64,000 nucleotides of DNA from an uncultured Muribaculaceae bacterium (GCA_910587075.1 CAJUKE010000012.1:1-64000); one strand, 5' to 3'. Shown: positions 43,757 through 54,464, counted from the stretch's first letter. Numbers and translations are program-made. Notes: generated by a model from the sequence alone, not told the origin.

Positions 43757-43777
43757 CGGGAAACCATACTTTGAATT

Positions 43778-44404
43778 ATGAAAGTGAAATCAATCCTCGC
43801 GGCCGGGATTTCGGCCCTTACAGTTATGGCAATGACATCTTGCTCACAATCCGGCGACAATTGCGCCAACGGCGCTGACACGGCGAAAATCGTTATAGAA
43901 AACATAATGTCGCGCACCAGCATACGGCAGTACACCGGGCAGCCGGTAGGGCGCGACACGATCGAGACCCTTGTAAAGGCCGGTATGGCCGCGCCGACGG
44001 CGGTTAACGCCCAGCCTTGGGCGTTCGTGGCGGTTACGGACCGCGCCGTTCTCGACAGCCTCGACGCCGTACACCCTTACGCGCATCTCGCGCAGGCCGG
44101 AGCGGCCATCGTGGTGTGCGGCGATATGGAGAAGGCGCTCGAAGGCACAAACCGCGAGTATTGGATACAGGATTGCTCCGCGGCTACTGAAAACATTCTT
44201 CTCGCAGCCCACGGGCTCGGCCTCGGCGCTGTGTGGTGCGGTGTCTATCCCAACGAGGAGCGCATACCGAGTGTCAAGCGTGTGCTTGGCCTGCCTGAGA
44301 CGGTGATGCCTCTCAACGTGGTCACCATCGGGTACCCCGCCAATCCCGACCATCCCGCGAAGGATAAATGGGACCCCGCACGGCTGCACTTCAACCATTG
44401 GTAA
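43778..44404 (+). CDS. Nitroreductase-family flavoprotein, predicted lipoprotein
   Basis: This 208-residue FMN-dependent nitroreductase-type protein has the core motifs SRTSIRQYTGQPV, APTAVNAQPWAFVAV and a C-terminal IGYP. The N-terminus (ILAAGISALTVMAMTSCS) is a lipoprotein signal with Cys near 22, which is unusual because most family members are cytoplasmic. It may reduce quinones or nitro compounds at a membrane surface. It has its own promoter and is convergent with the AlkD-like gene 3 bp away. Confidence 0.88.
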   Translation: MKVKSILAAGISALTVMAMTSCSQSGDNCANGADTAKIVIENIMSRTSIRQYTGQPVGRDTIETLVKAGMAAPTAVNAQPWAFVAVTDRAVLDSLDAVHPYAHLAQAGAAIVVCGDMEKALEGTNREYWIQDCSAATENILLAAHGLGLGAVWCGVYPNEERIPSVKRVLGLPETVMPLNVVTIGYPANPDHPAKDKWDPARLHFNHW

Positions 44405-44406
44405 AC

Positions 44407-45126
44407 TTACCTGCCGAGCGAGAGATAATGTTTGCGCGACTCCTCGGGAAGCTTCTCGATGGAGTAGCGCAGCATAGTGCGGGGCATCTTGGCCGCGTTG
44501 CGGTCGAGGAACCCAAGCATCTCTGACATACCTCCGCGTTTGCCGACTTCGCGCAGCATCCATCCCGACGCCTTGTGTATCAGGTCGTGGGGGTGGGTCA
44601 GCATCAGTTCGCAAAGGCGGAGGGTGTCGTCGTAATCATGGCTGCGTATAATGGTCCAACAGGTCACTACCGCCACTCGCTGATGCCAAAGCCATCCTTC
44701 CATCGCGGCCAATTCGTAGAGAAGCCCTCTCTCCTCGGGGTGGGATGTGAGCCAGTCGCCAAGGATTTTCGGCGCGACCATATCTACCAAGTCCCAGTTG
44801 TTTCCGCGGTCAAGCACTGAGAGATAAAAATCGACGATGAAGCGTTTGTCCCGGCTTTTACGATAAATCTCAATCAGCAGTAGGAAGCCGGCCAGGCGGA
44901 CCTCGTGCCATGCTGACACGAGGAGCGGCTTGATATCCTCCAAGTCGGTCTGACGTCGGTATTCCTTGACGATAGACCTTGTAATCGGCACTCTGATGCC
45001 GAGAAACCTGTCACCCTCGCCATACTCTCCTTTCCCGGTCTTGAAAAAACGGCCGAGGTGCGCGGCTTCCGCCGGATCCGCCATAGCGGTCATACGGGAT
45101 ATGATATTGTCGCTAATCTTCGTCAT
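44407..45126 (-). CDS. DNA alkylation repair protein, AlkD-like
   Basis: This 239-residue, all-helical HEAT-repeat protein of the AlkD type contains motifs RFFKTGKGEYGEGDRFLGI and NNWDLVDMVAPKILGDWL. Family members remove alkylated bases from DNA. The ATG at 45126 (MTKISDNIISR) is chosen; the longer form from 45207 runs through the upstream promoter region. Confidence 0.9.
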   Translation of the reverse strand: MTKISDNIISRMTAMADPAEAAHLGRFFKTGKGEYGEGDRFLGIRVPITRSIVKEYRRQTDLEDIKPLLVSAWHEVRLAGFLLLIEIYRKSRDKRFIVDFYLSVLDRGNNWDLVDMVAPKILGDWLTSHPEERGLLYELAAMEGWLWHQRVAVVTCWTIIRSHDYDDTLRLCELMLTHPHDLIHKASGWMLREVGKRGGMSEMLGFLDRNAAKMPRTMLRYSIEKLPEESRKHYLSLGR

Positions 45127-45209
45127 ACACGCGTAGCTGTGGTTGGTTGTCGGTAAGTGTCCGCGAAGATACGGAAAAATCGTCCGTCGTCGAAATAATG
45201 GCCCCAAGG

Positions 45210-45241
45210 TTTGCGCGGGAGGGGATAGTTGACTAACTTCG
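45210..45241 (+). promoter_or_regulatory. Promoter of the DUF5606 gene
   Basis: TTTG (45210-45213), a 20-nt spacer and TAACTTCG (45234-45241), giving a ~60-nt leader. Confidence 0.7.
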
Positions 45242-45302
45242 CGTTTCGCGACCGCGTCCCCTTCGGGCGCAGTTAATTGAAAACATCAAACATAATAATG
45301 AT

Positions 45303-45755
45303 ATGCTGAAAAGGATTTTATCTATTTCAGGCAAACCGGGCCTCTTCCGCCTCGTGTCGAGCGGCAAGAATATGCTCGTTGTAGAAAGCCTGCTGAATGG
45401 CAAACGCACTCCCGCCTATGCCCGCGACAAAGTTGTTTCGCTGGGCGATATCTCGATTTACACTACCGATGAGGATATGCCTCTCGGCGAGGTGCTCGAA
45501 AAGGTGAAGGAAGCTACCGGCGGCCAGCCCGTCGATGTGAAGGCGCCTGGTGATGACGCCGCTGTGCGCGCTTACTTCAAGACCATCCTCCCCGAATACG
45601 ACGAGGACCGCGTATACACTACCGACATCCGCAAGCTCTTCTCGTGGTACAACCAGCTGATCGCGGCCGGCGTTACCGAGTTCAAGGACGAGGAGATTGC
45701 CGAGGACGAGGCAGCGGAAGCCGCCGAAAAAGCCGACTCCGAAGCCAAGGCATAA
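45303..45755 (+). CDS. DUF5606 protein, conserved in Bacteroidetes
   Basis: This 150-residue protein has a beta-rich N-terminal half (ILSISGKPGLFRLVSSGKNMLVVESL), a middle helical segment and an acidic Glu/Ala-rich C-terminal tail. It resembles the DUF5606 family, which is common in Bacteroidetes and has no established function. Its own promoter and a strong terminator make it a single-gene unit. Confidence 0.85.
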   Translation: MLKRILSISGKPGLFRLVSSGKNMLVVESLLNGKRTPAYARDKVVSLGDISIYTTDEDMPLGEVLEKVKEATGGQPVDVKAPGDDAAVRAYFKTILPEYDEDRVYTTDIRKLFSWYNQLIAAGVTEFKDEEIAEDEAAEAAEKADSEAKA

Positions 45756-45801
45756 ACGGATTAGAAATACATCCACGGTTTTTAGCCGCGGGAAATGAAA
45801 A

Positions 45802-45829
45802 CGAGGGCGCGCCGATTGGCGCGCCCTCG
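45802..45829. terminator. Bidirectional terminator-like hairpin
   Basis: CGAGGGCGCGCC and its exact complement form a 12-bp stem with loop GATT, between convergent DUF5606 and peptidase genes. Confidence 0.8.
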
Positions 45830-45854
45830 TCGTATGGTGGGTTGTAAAATCGTA

Positions 45855-48035
45855 TCAGTCGGTTGTGCCGATTTCAGCGGCGGCGTCAACAGCGGCCGCT
45901 GCCTCGGCTGTTGTGAAAGGGGAGGGGTTCTCGTAGTTCACGCCTTTGAGCCATTTGTCGAGCCAGCGGAAGAATACGCGCTGCCACATAATGGCGTTCT
46001 GGGGTTTGAGAATCCAGTGGTTCTCGTCGGGGAAGATCAGCATCTCGGCGGGAACGCCGCGGAGACGGGCGGCGTTGAAGGCCATCTCGCCCTGAGATGA
46101 GAGGATGCGGTAGTCGTATTCGCCGTGGGTCACGAGAATGGGGGTATCCCAGCGGTCGACGAACTTGTGGGGGGAGTTGGCGAAGGTGCGCTGGGCTACG
46201 GCGTTGTTCTTGTCCCAAAACGGGCCGCCGAGGTCCCAGTTGGCAAACCACATCTCCTCGGTTTCGAGGTACTGGGCCTCGGTGTTGAAGATGCCGGCGT
46301 GGGCTATGAGGGCGGCGAAGCGTCCTTCGTGGATACCGGCGAGCATGTAAACCGAGAAACCTCCGTAGCTGGCTCCTACAGCGCCGATGTGTTCGCCATC
46401 GACGTAGGGCTTCTCCTTCATGAAGTCAACAGCCGAGAGGTAGTCGTTCATATTCTGGCCAGGGTAGTCGCCGGAAATCTGCGCGTTCCATTCGGTGCCG
46501 AAGCCGGGGAGGCCGCGGCGGTTGGGAGCGATCACGATGTAGCCGTTCGAGGCCATAAGCATAAGGTTCCAGCGATAGCTCCAGAACTGGCTGACAGCCT
46601 GCTGGGGGCCACCCTGGCAGTACAGGATCGCGGGATACTTCTTCTCGGGGTCAAATTTCGGAGGATAGAGCACCCAGGTGGTCATCAGTTTGCCGTCGGT
46701 GGTGGGCACCATCACTTTCTCAACCTTCGGAGCCTCGATCTGCTCAAGTATCTCCTTGTTAACCGAGGTCAGCGCGGTGGCTGTTCCGTTGGCCACGGAG
46801 AAAATCTCGTTGGGGTAGAGCATCGAGTGGCGCATCGTGATCAGCTGCTTGCCGTCGGGGGTGGGGGCGAGGGCGCAGTAGTCGGCGATGTCCGTGCCGG
46901 CGGTCACCATCTCGACTTTCTTGGAAGCGATGTCAACCGAGAAAATCGGGGTGCACCCCTGGTAAGCGGCCAGGAAGTAAATCTTCTTGCTGTCGGGAGC
47001 CCAGGCGATGGCGTCGGCGGTGTAGTCCCAGTCGGTGGTCAGGTCGGTTTTCTCACCTGTGGCGTTGTCGAGGAGGAAGATGCGGTTTTTGTCGCTCTCA
47101 TATCCGTCGTGCTCCATAGAGAGCCATGCCACATATTTGCCGTCGGGGGAGAAGGCGGGGTTGGTGTCGTAGCCCATCATCCCCTTGGTGAGGTTGCGGG
47201 TCTGCGCGGTCTCCAGGTCGTAGATGTAGAGGTCGGAGTTGGTCGATACGGCGTACTCCATACCTGTTTTCTTGCGCGAGGTGTAAATCACGCGGCGCGA
47301 GTCGGGGCTCCAGGCGAACGACTCGATGCCGCCGAAAGGCTTCATCGGCGATTCGAAAGGCTCACCCTCCATGATATCCTTGACGTTGTCGAGCTTCGAG
47401 CCGTCAAAGTCGGCCAGGAAGGGGTGGGGGATTTCAGTTACCCACTCGTCCCAGTGCTTGTACATCAGGTCGTCGATCACTCGGCCGGTGGCTTTGGGGA
47501 GGTCGGGGTACACGTCGGCGGCTGTGCGGGTCGACTTGAGTGTCGACACGAGTATTACCTTTTTGCCGTCGGGCGAGAAAAGGAAGCCGCCCACGCCGTT
47601 TTCAAGCGCGGAAACCACCTTGCGGCCCGAGCCGTCGGCGTTCATGACCCAGAGCTGTGGTTTCCCCTCGCTCTCGGCGGTGAAGGCGATGCGCTTGCCC
47701 CCCTCGATCCATACGGCCCCGCTTTCAGAGCCGGGGGTCTTTGTGAGGCGGGTCTGCTCGGAGCCGTCGATGTTCATTACATAGAGCTCGTTGTTGCTCT
47801 TGTTCTGCTCCACGCTCTCATAGCTTACGCCATAGAGTATTTTGGAGCCGTCGGGCGATACCTGCGGGTCGCTGACGCGGCCGAGTGCCTCAAGTGCCTC
47901 GATGTCGAAAATACCCGACTCGCTGGTGAACTCGGGCTTGTCGATGAGCTGGCTGTCGGCGGCGCCTCCGCAGCCCGTCAGCGCTGTGAGCGATGCTGCG
48001 GACATTGTAAGTGCGATGAAAGTACTTTTATTCAT
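45855..48035 (-). CDS. S9-family prolyl oligopeptidase-type peptidase, predicted lipoprotein
   Basis: This 726-residue protein has a lipoprotein signal (LTALTGCGG), an N-terminal beta-propeller of WD40/PD40-like repeats (ISPDGKKVI-like units, several copies) and a C-terminal alpha/beta hydrolase with nucleophile motif GASYGGF and catalytic His in DENHW. It probably removes dipeptides or oligopeptides from exported proteins or nutrients. The ATG at 48035 is chosen because it gives the lipoprotein signal and lies about 60 nt from the -7 box on the minus strand. Confidence 0.93.
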   Translation of the reverse strand: MNKSTFIALTMSAASLTALTGCGGAADSQLIDKPEFTSESGIFDIEALEALGRVSDPQVSPDGSKILYGVSYESVEQNKSNNELYVMNIDGSEQTRLTKTPGSESGAVWIEGGKRIAFTAESEGKPQLWVMNADGSGRKVVSALENGVGGFLFSPDGKKVILVSTLKSTRTAADVYPDLPKATGRVIDDLMYKHWDEWVTEIPHPFLADFDGSKLDNVKDIMEGEPFESPMKPFGGIESFAWSPDSRRVIYTSRKKTGMEYAVSTNSDLYIYDLETAQTRNLTKGMMGYDTNPAFSPDGKYVAWLSMEHDGYESDKNRIFLLDNATGEKTDLTTDWDYTADAIAWAPDSKKIYFLAAYQGCTPIFSVDIASKKVEMVTAGTDIADYCALAPTPDGKQLITMRHSMLYPNEIFSVANGTATALTSVNKEILEQIEAPKVEKVMVPTTDGKLMTTWVLYPPKFDPEKKYPAILYCQGGPQQAVSQFWSYRWNLMLMASNGYIVIAPNRRGLPGFGTEWNAQISGDYPGQNMNDYLSAVDFMKEKPYVDGEHIGAVGASYGGFSVYMLAGIHEGRFAALIAHAGIFNTEAQYLETEEMWFANWDLGGPFWDKNNAVAQRTFANSPHKFVDRWDTPILVTHGEYDYRILSSQGEMAFNAARLRGVPAEMLIFPDENHWILKPQNAIMWQRVFFRWLDKWLKGVNYENPSPFTTAEAAAAVDAAAEIGTTD

Positions 48036-48101
48036 TTTGCCATTTGGTTTGATGTGCGTGACAGTTGTGTGAGCCGCACAATAAATATGCAGTTTCACGG
48101 G

Positions 48102-48140
48102 CAAAGTTAGCGAATTTTCCTTGAAATTTTTGTAATTTTG
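48102..48140. promoter_or_regulatory. Divergent promoters for the S9 peptidase and valS
   Basis: On the minus strand TAACTTTG (48109-48102) precedes the peptidase gene. On the plus strand TAATTTTG (48133-48140) precedes valS. The -33 elements are less clear. Confidence 0.65.
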
Positions 48141-48165
48141 CGCCCAAATAACATAAAATTAAGGA

Positions 48166-50814
48166 ATGAAAGAATTAGCCACCGTCTACTCTCCGAAAGA
48201 CACTGAGGAAAAATGGTATGACTACTGGATGCGGCACAAGCTCTTCCGCTCCGTGCCCGACGCCCGCGAGCCGTACACCATCGTCATTCCTCCGCCAAAC
48301 GTCACGGGAGTGCTCCATATGGGCCATATGCTCAACGAAACCATCCAGGATATCCTCGTGCGCAGGGCGCGCATGGAGGGGAAGAACGCCTGCTGGGTTC
48401 CCGGCACCGACCACGCCTCCATCGCTACCGAAACCAAGGTGATCGCCAAACTGGCCGCCGAGGGGATTAAGAAAACCGACCTCACACGCGAGCAATTCCT
48501 CGAACACGCCTGGGACTGGACCCGCCACCACGGCGGAATCATCCTCCAGCAGCTCCGCAAACTCGGCGCCTCGTGCGACTGGGACCGCACCGCGTTCACT
48601 ATGGACGAGGAGCGTTCCGAGGCTGTCAACAAGGTTTTCTGCGACCTCTACGACAAGGGCCTGATTTACCGCGGCCTCCGTATGGTAAACTGGGACCCGC
48701 AGAACCGCACGGCCATCTCCGACGACGAGGTGAACTTCGTCGAGGAGCAGTCGAAGCTCTATTACCTTCGCTACAAGGTAGCCGGTGATCCCGAAGGACG
48801 CTACGCCGTGGTTGCAACCACCCGCCCCGAGACCATCATGGGTGACACGGCTATGTGCATCAACCCCAAGGACCCGAAGAACGCCTGGCTTAAGGGTAAG
48901 CGCGTGATCGTGCCCCTGGTCGGCCGCGAGATTCCCGTGATCGAGGACCGCTATGTGGAAATCGACTTCGGTACCGGCTGTCTGAAGGTGACCCCGGCTC
49001 ACGACAAGAATGACTATATGCTCGGCAAGACCCATAACCTGGAGACCATCGACATTTTCAATGAGGATGGCACCGTTGCCGAGACCGCCGGAATGTACGT
49101 CGGCATGGACCGTTTCGACTGCCGCCGCGAGATCGCCAAAGACCTTGAGGCTGCCGGCCTTATGGAAAAGGTTGAGGACTACGTCAACAAGGTTGGCTTC
49201 TCGGAGCGCACCAAGGTCGCTATCGAGCCGAGGCTCTCGCTGCAGTGGTTCGTGAATATGAAGCACTTCGCTGACATCTCGCTCAGCCCGGTGATGGACG
49301 ACATCATCAAGTTCGTGCCTGAGAAGTACAAGAACACATACCGCACCTGGCTTGAAAACATCCAGGATTGGTGTATCAGCCGCCAGCTCTGGTGGGGCCA
49401 CCGCATTCCGGCATATTATTACACCGATCCCGCCACCGGCGAGGAGAGCGTGTTCGTTGCCCGCACCGCTGAGCTCGCCCTTGAGAAGGCCCGCCAGGCA
49501 ACAGGTAAAGCTGACCTCGACCTGAGCGACCTGCGTCAGGACGAGGGCGCGCTCGACACCTGGTTCTCCTCATGGCTCTGGCCCATCACCCTCTTCGACG
49601 GCATCAACAACCCCGGCAACGAGGAAATCAAGTACTACTATCCCACCGCCACGCTCGTTACCGGTCCCGACATCATCTTCTTCTGGGTGGCCCGCATGAT
49701 TATGGCCGGATATGAGTATGTCGGCAAGCAGCCGTTCAACAACGTTTACTTCACCGGTATCGTGCGCGACAAGTTGGGCCGCAAGATGAGCAAGTCGCTC
49801 GGCAACTCTCCCGACCCGCTCGAACTGATCGCCACCTACGGCGCCGACGGCGTGCGTATGGGTCTCATGCAGGCCGCTCCCGCCGGTAACGATATCCTCT
49901 TCGACGACAAGCTCTGCGAGAACGGACGCAATTTCTGCAACAAGATATGGAACGCGTTCCGTCTTGTAAAGGGCTGGACCGTCGATGAGAAGGCTCCCCG
50001 TTCCGCTGCCGCCGCCACCGCCGACCGCTGGTTCGCGAGCAAGCTCTCCGAGAGCATCGCGGAAATCGAGGACCTGCTCGGCAAGTTCCGCCTTTCCGAG
50101 GCGCTCAACGAGCTTTACCGCCTCTTCCGCGACGAATTCTCCTCATGGTATCTCGAAATGGTTAAGCCCGCCTACGGCGAGGCTATCGACGCCGAGAGCT
50201 ACAAAGCCACCATCGGTTACTTCGATTCGCTGGTGCGTCTGCTCCATCCCTTCATGCCCTTCATCACCGAGGAGCTCTGGCAGAACCTCGAAGAGCGTGC
50301 CGACGGCGAGTCGATTATGTACGCACCCGTGCCCCGCGCGGCGAAGGCCGACGCTTCCCTGCTCGCCTCCATGGAGGTTGCCAAGGAAATTATCGCCGGA
50401 GTCCGCAACGTGCGCGCCAAGAAGAACATCCCCTCGAAGGAGAAGCTCGAACTCCGCTGCGCCGGAGCGTTGCCGCTCGATGCCGACACCACCGCCGTGG
50501 TGCTCAAGCTCGCCAACCTAAGCTCCCTGGCTGACCATGCTGAGAAGGATGCCGCTGGCAGCACATTCCTCGTTGGCACCGACGAGTTCAACGTGCCTCT
50601 GTCAGGCAACACCGACATCGAGGCCGAGCGCGCCAAGCTTGTGAAGGACATCGAGTATTACGAAGGCTTCCTCGCCTCAGTTATGAAGAAGCTCTCCAAC
50701 GAGCGTTTCGTGAGCAAGGCTCCCGCCGCTGTGATCGATGCCGAACGCCGCAAGCAGGCCGACACCGAATCGCGCCTGGCGACTCTCCGCGCCGCACTCG
50801 ATGCTTTGAAATAA
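48166..50814 (+). CDS. valS: Valine--tRNA ligase
   Basis: This class I synthetase charges tRNA-Val. It has 882 residues with a HIGH-type motif His51-Met-Gly-His54 in [14 protein letters not shown], the KMSKS motif at 540-544, and the CP1 editing domain between them. An anticodon-binding helical domain and a C-terminal coiled coil (about 815-882) follow. The gene is divergent from the peptidase and is followed by an M13 peptidase gene 35 bp later. Confidence 0.97.
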   Translation: MKELATVYSPKDTEEKWYDYWMRHKLFRSVPDAREPYTIVIPPPNVTGVLHMGHMLNETIQDILVRRARMEGKNACWVPGTDHASIATETKVIAKLAAEGIKKTDLTREQFLEHAWDWTRHHGGIILQQLRKLGASCDWDRTAFTMDEERSEAVNKVFCDLYDKGLIYRGLRMVNWDPQNRTAISDDEVNFVEEQSKLYYLRYKVAGDPEGRYAVVATTRPETIMGDTAMCINPKDPKNAWLKGKRVIVPLVGREIPVIEDRYVEIDFGTGCLKVTPAHDKNDYMLGKTHNLETIDIFNEDGTVAETAGMYVGMDRFDCRREIAKDLEAAGLMEKVEDYVNKVGFSERTKVAIEPRLSLQWFVNMKHFADISLSPVMDDIIKFVPEKYKNTYRTWLENIQDWCISRQLWWGHRIPAYYYTDPATGEESVFVARTAELALEKARQATGKADLDLSDLRQDEGALDTWFSSWLWPITLFDGINNPGNEEIKYYYPTATLVTGPDIIFFWVARMIMAGYEYVGKQPFNNVYFTGIVRDKLGRKMSKSLGNSPDPLELIATYGADGVRMGLMQAAPAGNDILFDDKLCENGRNFCNKIWNAFRLVKGWTVDEKAPRSAAAATADRWFASKLSESIAEIEDLLGKFRLSEALNELYRLFRDEFSSWYLEMVKPAYGEAIDAESYKATIGYFDSLVRLLHPFMPFITEELWQNLEERADGESIMYAPVPRAAKADASLLASMEVAKEIIAGVRNVRAKKNIPSKEKLELRCAGALPLDADTTAVVLKLANLSSLADHAEKDAAGSTFLVGTDEFNVPLSGNTDIEAERAKLVKDIEYYEGFLASVMKKLSNERFVSKAPAAVIDAERRKQADTESRLATLRAALDALK

Positions 50815-50849
50815 CCCACAAGAATAAACCAACCAAACTCATATAACTT

Positions 50850-52895
50850 ATGAAACTCAAAAACGCCGCGCTCGCTATCGCCCTCGGCTCTTTCGCAGCC
50901 TTTGGAGCGAACGCTCAGCAGCATCTCAAGAGTGTCAATCCCTCATACATTGACAACTCGGTGAAGCCCGGCGAGGACTTCTACCACTACGTTAACAACG
51001 GCTGGATGAAGGCCCACCCCCTCACTCCCGAATACGCCCGCTACGGCGTGTTCAACATCCTCAACGACGAGGCCGAGAAGAATGTGAAGGACATCGTGCT
51101 CAACCTTGGTGCGACTAATCCCGAAAAGGGCTCCAACGCGTTCAAAATCTGGACACTCTACTCGCAGGGTATGGACTCCGTGCGCCGCAACGCCGAAGGC
51201 GCCGCCCCCATACAGGCCGACCTCAAGAAGATCGAGAACACTCCCCACGAAGGTATGGAGGACCTCTTCATATGGATGCACCGCAACTACTCCTCTCCCT
51301 TCTTCGGTGCGGGCCCCATGGAGGACATGGCTGACTCGAAGAACTACGCCATGTACGTTTCCGGCGGCTCGATCGGTATGGGCGACCGCGACTACTACCT
51401 GCTCAACGATAAGGAGAACAAGCGCATCCGCGACGCCTATCAGAAACTCATCGTCGACCAGATGCGCAACGCGGGCTACTCCAAGAAGGACGCCAACCGC
51501 ATTATGAAGAACGTGATGAAGATTGAGACCCTGCTCGCCGACTCCACCTGGACCCGCGAGGAGAGCCGCAACATCCCCGCGATGTACAATCCCCGCTCGC
51601 TGGCCCAGCTCAAGGAGATGTACCCCCACATAAACTGGGACCGCTTCTTCGTTGAGACTATGGACATCGAGACTCCCGAGAGCTTCATCGTCACCGAAAT
51701 CAACACCGTGAAGCAGGCCGACAACCTCCTGGCCTCGCTTTCCGACCGCGAAATCAAGGACTACTATCTTTGGAAATATGTGGCTCAGGCAGCTCCGTAC
51801 CTCAGCGACAAGTTCACCGACACCTCTTTCGAATTCTCCAAGGTGCGCAGCGGCGTCGAGCAGCAGCGTCCCCGCTGGAAGCGCGCCCTCGGCGTGCCCG
51901 ACAGCTATATGGGCGAGGCCATCGGCAAACTCTATGTCGAGAAGTTCTTCCCTGAAACTTCCAAGGCCAAGATGCTCGAACTCGTAGGCAACCTCAAGGT
52001 GGCCCTCGGCAAGCACATCATCAACCTCCCCTGGATGAGCGACGAAACCAAGCTCCGCGCTATCAACAAGCTCAACAACTTCACCGTGAAGATCGGTTAC
52101 CCCGACAAGTGGAAGGATTACTCCTCGATGGAAATCGACCCCGAACTTTCGTACTACCAGAACGTTCACAATGCCGGGATGTGGCACCAGAAGGAGGAAC
52201 TCTCCAAGTGGGGCAAGCCCGTCGACAAGACCGAGTGGGGCATGACTCCGCAGACCGTTAACGCCTACTATAATCCGATGGCCAACGAGATCGTGTTCCC
52301 TGCCGCCATCCTGCAGAACCCCTTCTTTGATCCCGAGGCTACCGATGCTGAGAACTACGGCGGTATCGGCGTGGTTATCGGCCATGAGATGAGCCACGGC
52401 TTCGACGACCAGGGTTGCAACTTCGACGCCGAAGGCAATATGACAAACTGGTGGGAGCCCGAGGACGCTGAAGCGTTCAAAAAGCTCACAAAGGGCCTCG
52501 CCGACCAGTTCGACAAGGTTGAGATTCTCCCCGGCCTGATGGCCAACGGTTCCTACACCCTTGGCGAGAATATCGGTGACCAGGGTGGTCTCCGCGTGAG
52601 CCACACCGCCTTCCTCGACTCGCAGAAGAAGAAAGGCGTCGACATCAATTCCGAAGAGGCTAAAATCGACGGCTTCACGCCTGAGCAGGCTTTCTACCTC
52701 AACTACGCCAATATCTGGGCTTCCAATATGCGCGACGAGGAGAAACGCAACCTCACCATCGGCGACGTTCACTCTCTGGCCGAGAACCGCGTGAATGTGA
52801 CACTCCGCAACATCGTTCCTTTCTTCGAGGCGTTCGGCATCAAGAAGGGCGACAAACTCTACCTCGCTCCCGAGGAGCAGGTTGTCATCTGGTAA
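50850..52895 (+). CDS. M13-family zinc metallopeptidase
   Basis: This exported peptidase of 681 residues has a signal peptide (about 1-22, ending ANAQQ) and the zinc motif His512-Glu-Met-Ser-His516 in VIGHEMSHGFDDQG. The third ligand motif ENIGDQGGL lies about 60 residues later, and the active-site NEIVFPAAILQ segment is present. Family members (neprilysin/PepO-like) cut peptides. It is likely periplasmic or surface-linked and is followed closely by ugd. Confidence 0.94.
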   Translation: MKLKNAALAIALGSFAAFGANAQQHLKSVNPSYIDNSVKPGEDFYHYVNNGWMKAHPLTPEYARYGVFNILNDEAEKNVKDIVLNLGATNPEKGSNAFKIWTLYSQGMDSVRRNAEGAAPIQADLKKIENTPHEGMEDLFIWMHRNYSSPFFGAGPMEDMADSKNYAMYVSGGSIGMGDRDYYLLNDKENKRIRDAYQKLIVDQMRNAGYSKKDANRIMKNVMKIETLLADSTWTREESRNIPAMYNPRSLAQLKEMYPHINWDRFFVETMDIETPESFIVTEINTVKQADNLLASLSDREIKDYYLWKYVAQAAPYLSDKFTDTSFEFSKVRSGVEQQRPRWKRALGVPDSYMGEAIGKLYVEKFFPETSKAKMLELVGNLKVALGKHIINLPWMSDETKLRAINKLNNFTVKIGYPDKWKDYSSMEIDPELSYYQNVHNAGMWHQKEELSKWGKPVDKTEWGMTPQTVNAYYNPMANEIVFPAAILQNPFFDPEATDAENYGGIGVVIGHEMSHGFDDQGCNFDAEGNMTNWWEPEDAEAFKKLTKGLADQFDKVEILPGLMANGSYTLGENIGDQGGLRVSHTAFLDSQKKKGVDINSEEAKIDGFTPEQAFYLNYANIWASNMRDEEKRNLTIGDVHSLAENRVNVTLRNIVPFFEAFGIKKGDKLYLAPEEQVVIW

Positions 52896-52910
52896 TCCAC
52901 CTGCTGCCAT

Positions 52911-54230
52911 ATGAATATCGCTATCGTAGGCACGGGTTATGTTGGCCTCGTATCGGGAACCTGTTTCGCCGAAATGGGGGTTAATGTAACCTGCGTCGAT
53001 ATTGATAAAACTAAAATAGAGGCGCTCCGTGAGGGGCGCCTCCCTATTTATGAACCTGGCCTCGACGAGATGGTGCTCCGCAACACGCGCGAGGGGCGTC
53101 TCTCGTTCGCCACGGCGCTGTCCGATGTGATCGACGACGTGGAGGTGGTGTTTATCGCCGTAGGCACCCCGCCTGACGAGGACGGCTCGGCCGATCTGCG
53201 CTATGTGCTCGACGTGGCACGTGAGTTCGGGCGCCATATCAAGCGCTACACGCTCCTGGTCACTAAGTCAACCGTTCCCGTCGGCACGGCCGCCAAAGTG
53301 CGTAGCGCCGTGATCGCCGAGCTTGAGGCCCGCGGAGTCGATGTGCCGTTCGATGTCGCCTCTAACCCCGAATTCCTTAAGGAGGGAGCCGCCATCAAGG
53401 ATTTCATGAGTCCCGACCGCGTAGTGGTCGGAGTCGATTCGGAAAAGGCCCGCTCTCTGATGGGGCGCCTCTACAGGCCGTTCCTGCTGAACAACTTCCG
53501 GGTGATATTCACCGATATACCCTCGGCTGAGATGATCAAGTATGCCGCTAACTCCATGCTGGCTACCCGCATATCGTTTATGAACGATATTGCCAATCTT
53601 TGCGAGCTTGTCGGCGCTGATGTCAATATGGTGCGCAAGGGGATAGGAAGCGATTCCCGCATCGGGTCGAAGTTTCTTTACCCCGGCTGCGGCTATGGCG
53701 GAAGCTGTTTCCCCAAGGATGTCAAGGCGCTGATCAAAACGGCTGAGAAAAAGGGGTACTCCATGCGGGTACTCAAAGCGGTCGAAGAGGTCAACGAGGC
53801 GCAGAAGTCAGTAGTGTTCCGCAAACTCGCCGCGAGTCTTGGCGGCGAGGAAAATCTTGCCGGCAAGCGAGTGGCCGTTTGGGGGCTCGCTTTTAAGCCG
53901 GAGACCGACGATATGCGTGAGGCCGCCTCGCTTGTCACGATCGACCATCTGCTCGACGCTGGATGCGTGGTCCGGGTGTTCGACCCGGTGGCGATGGACG
54001 AATGCCGCCGCCGACTCGGCGACAGGGTTGAGTACGCTACCGATATGTACGATGCGGTGCTCGATGCCGACGCGCTGCTGCTACTCACAGAGTGGAAGCA
54101 GTTCCGCCTCCCCTCATGGGGTGTGGTTACCCGCTCAATGCGGTCGCCGCTCGTGATTGACGGACGCAATATATATGATGCTGACGACCTTGCCGAACAA
54201 GGTGTGACATACCACTGCATCGGTCGTTGA
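52911..54230 (+). CDS. ugd: UDP-glucose 6-dehydrogenase
   Basis: This enzyme oxidises UDP-glucose to UDP-glucuronate using NAD, feeding polysaccharide synthesis. It has 439 residues with a Rossmann start IAIVGTGYVGLVSGTCFAEMG, the catalytic Cys266 in GYGGSCFPKD, and a C-terminal UDP-binding domain with WGLAFKPETDDMREA. It starts 15 bp after the peptidase stop, so it may be co-transcribed with it. A strong terminator follows. Confidence 0.95.
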   Translation: MNIAIVGTGYVGLVSGTCFAEMGVNVTCVDIDKTKIEALREGRLPIYEPGLDEMVLRNTREGRLSFATALSDVIDDVEVVFIAVGTPPDEDGSADLRYVLDVAREFGRHIKRYTLLVTKSTVPVGTAAKVRSAVIAELEARGVDVPFDVASNPEFLKEGAAIKDFMSPDRVVVGVDSEKARSLMGRLYRPFLLNNFRVIFTDIPSAEMIKYAANSMLATRISFMNDIANLCELVGADVNMVRKGIGSDSRIGSKFLYPGCGYGGSCFPKDVKALIKTAEKKGYSMRVLKAVEEVNEAQKSVVFRKLAASLGGEENLAGKRVAVWGLAFKPETDDMREAASLVTIDHLLDAGCVVRVFDPVAMDECRRRLGDRVEYATDMYDAVLDADALLLLTEWKQFRLPSWGVVTRSMRSPLVIDGRNIYDADDLAEQGVTYHCIGR

Positions 54231-54245
54231 ATACCAAAATTTCCC

Positions 54246-54286
54246 ATCCCCCGGCAATAGTCCCGCGAGCGACTTTGCCGGGGGAT
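54246..54286 (+). terminator. Intrinsic terminator after ugd
   Basis: ATCCCCCGGCAA / TTGCCGGGGGAT is a 12-bp stem followed by TTCTATTT. Confidence 0.85.
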
Positions 54287-54464
54287 TTCTATTTGCCGTT
54301 GGTGAAATCGTGTTGCGAAAATATGTTGTAAAACATATAATAAAGATTTATTAACTAAATTTAGCGATTGGCGGAAAATCCCGCCGAGAGGGTGCCAGAA
54401 GGGCGTTTTTGAGTGTTTATAAATGCTAAATAGGTGTGTTATAAGGGTGTAGCGCGAACCGAAA

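Noticed and set aside
46125..48110. Long open frame (661 codons) antisense to the S9 peptidase
   Set aside because: The minus-strand gene has lipoprotein signal, propeller and hydrolase motifs; the antisense translation is low-complexity.
48175..49401. Open frame (408 codons) antisense to valS
   Set aside because: valS is complete with HIGH and KMSKS motifs; the antisense frame has no domain or promoter.
50943..53237. Long open frame (764 codons) antisense to the M13 peptidase and into ugd
   Set aside because: The plus-strand genes have catalytic motifs and full family length. The antisense product has no recognisable domain and arises from GC-rich codon bias.
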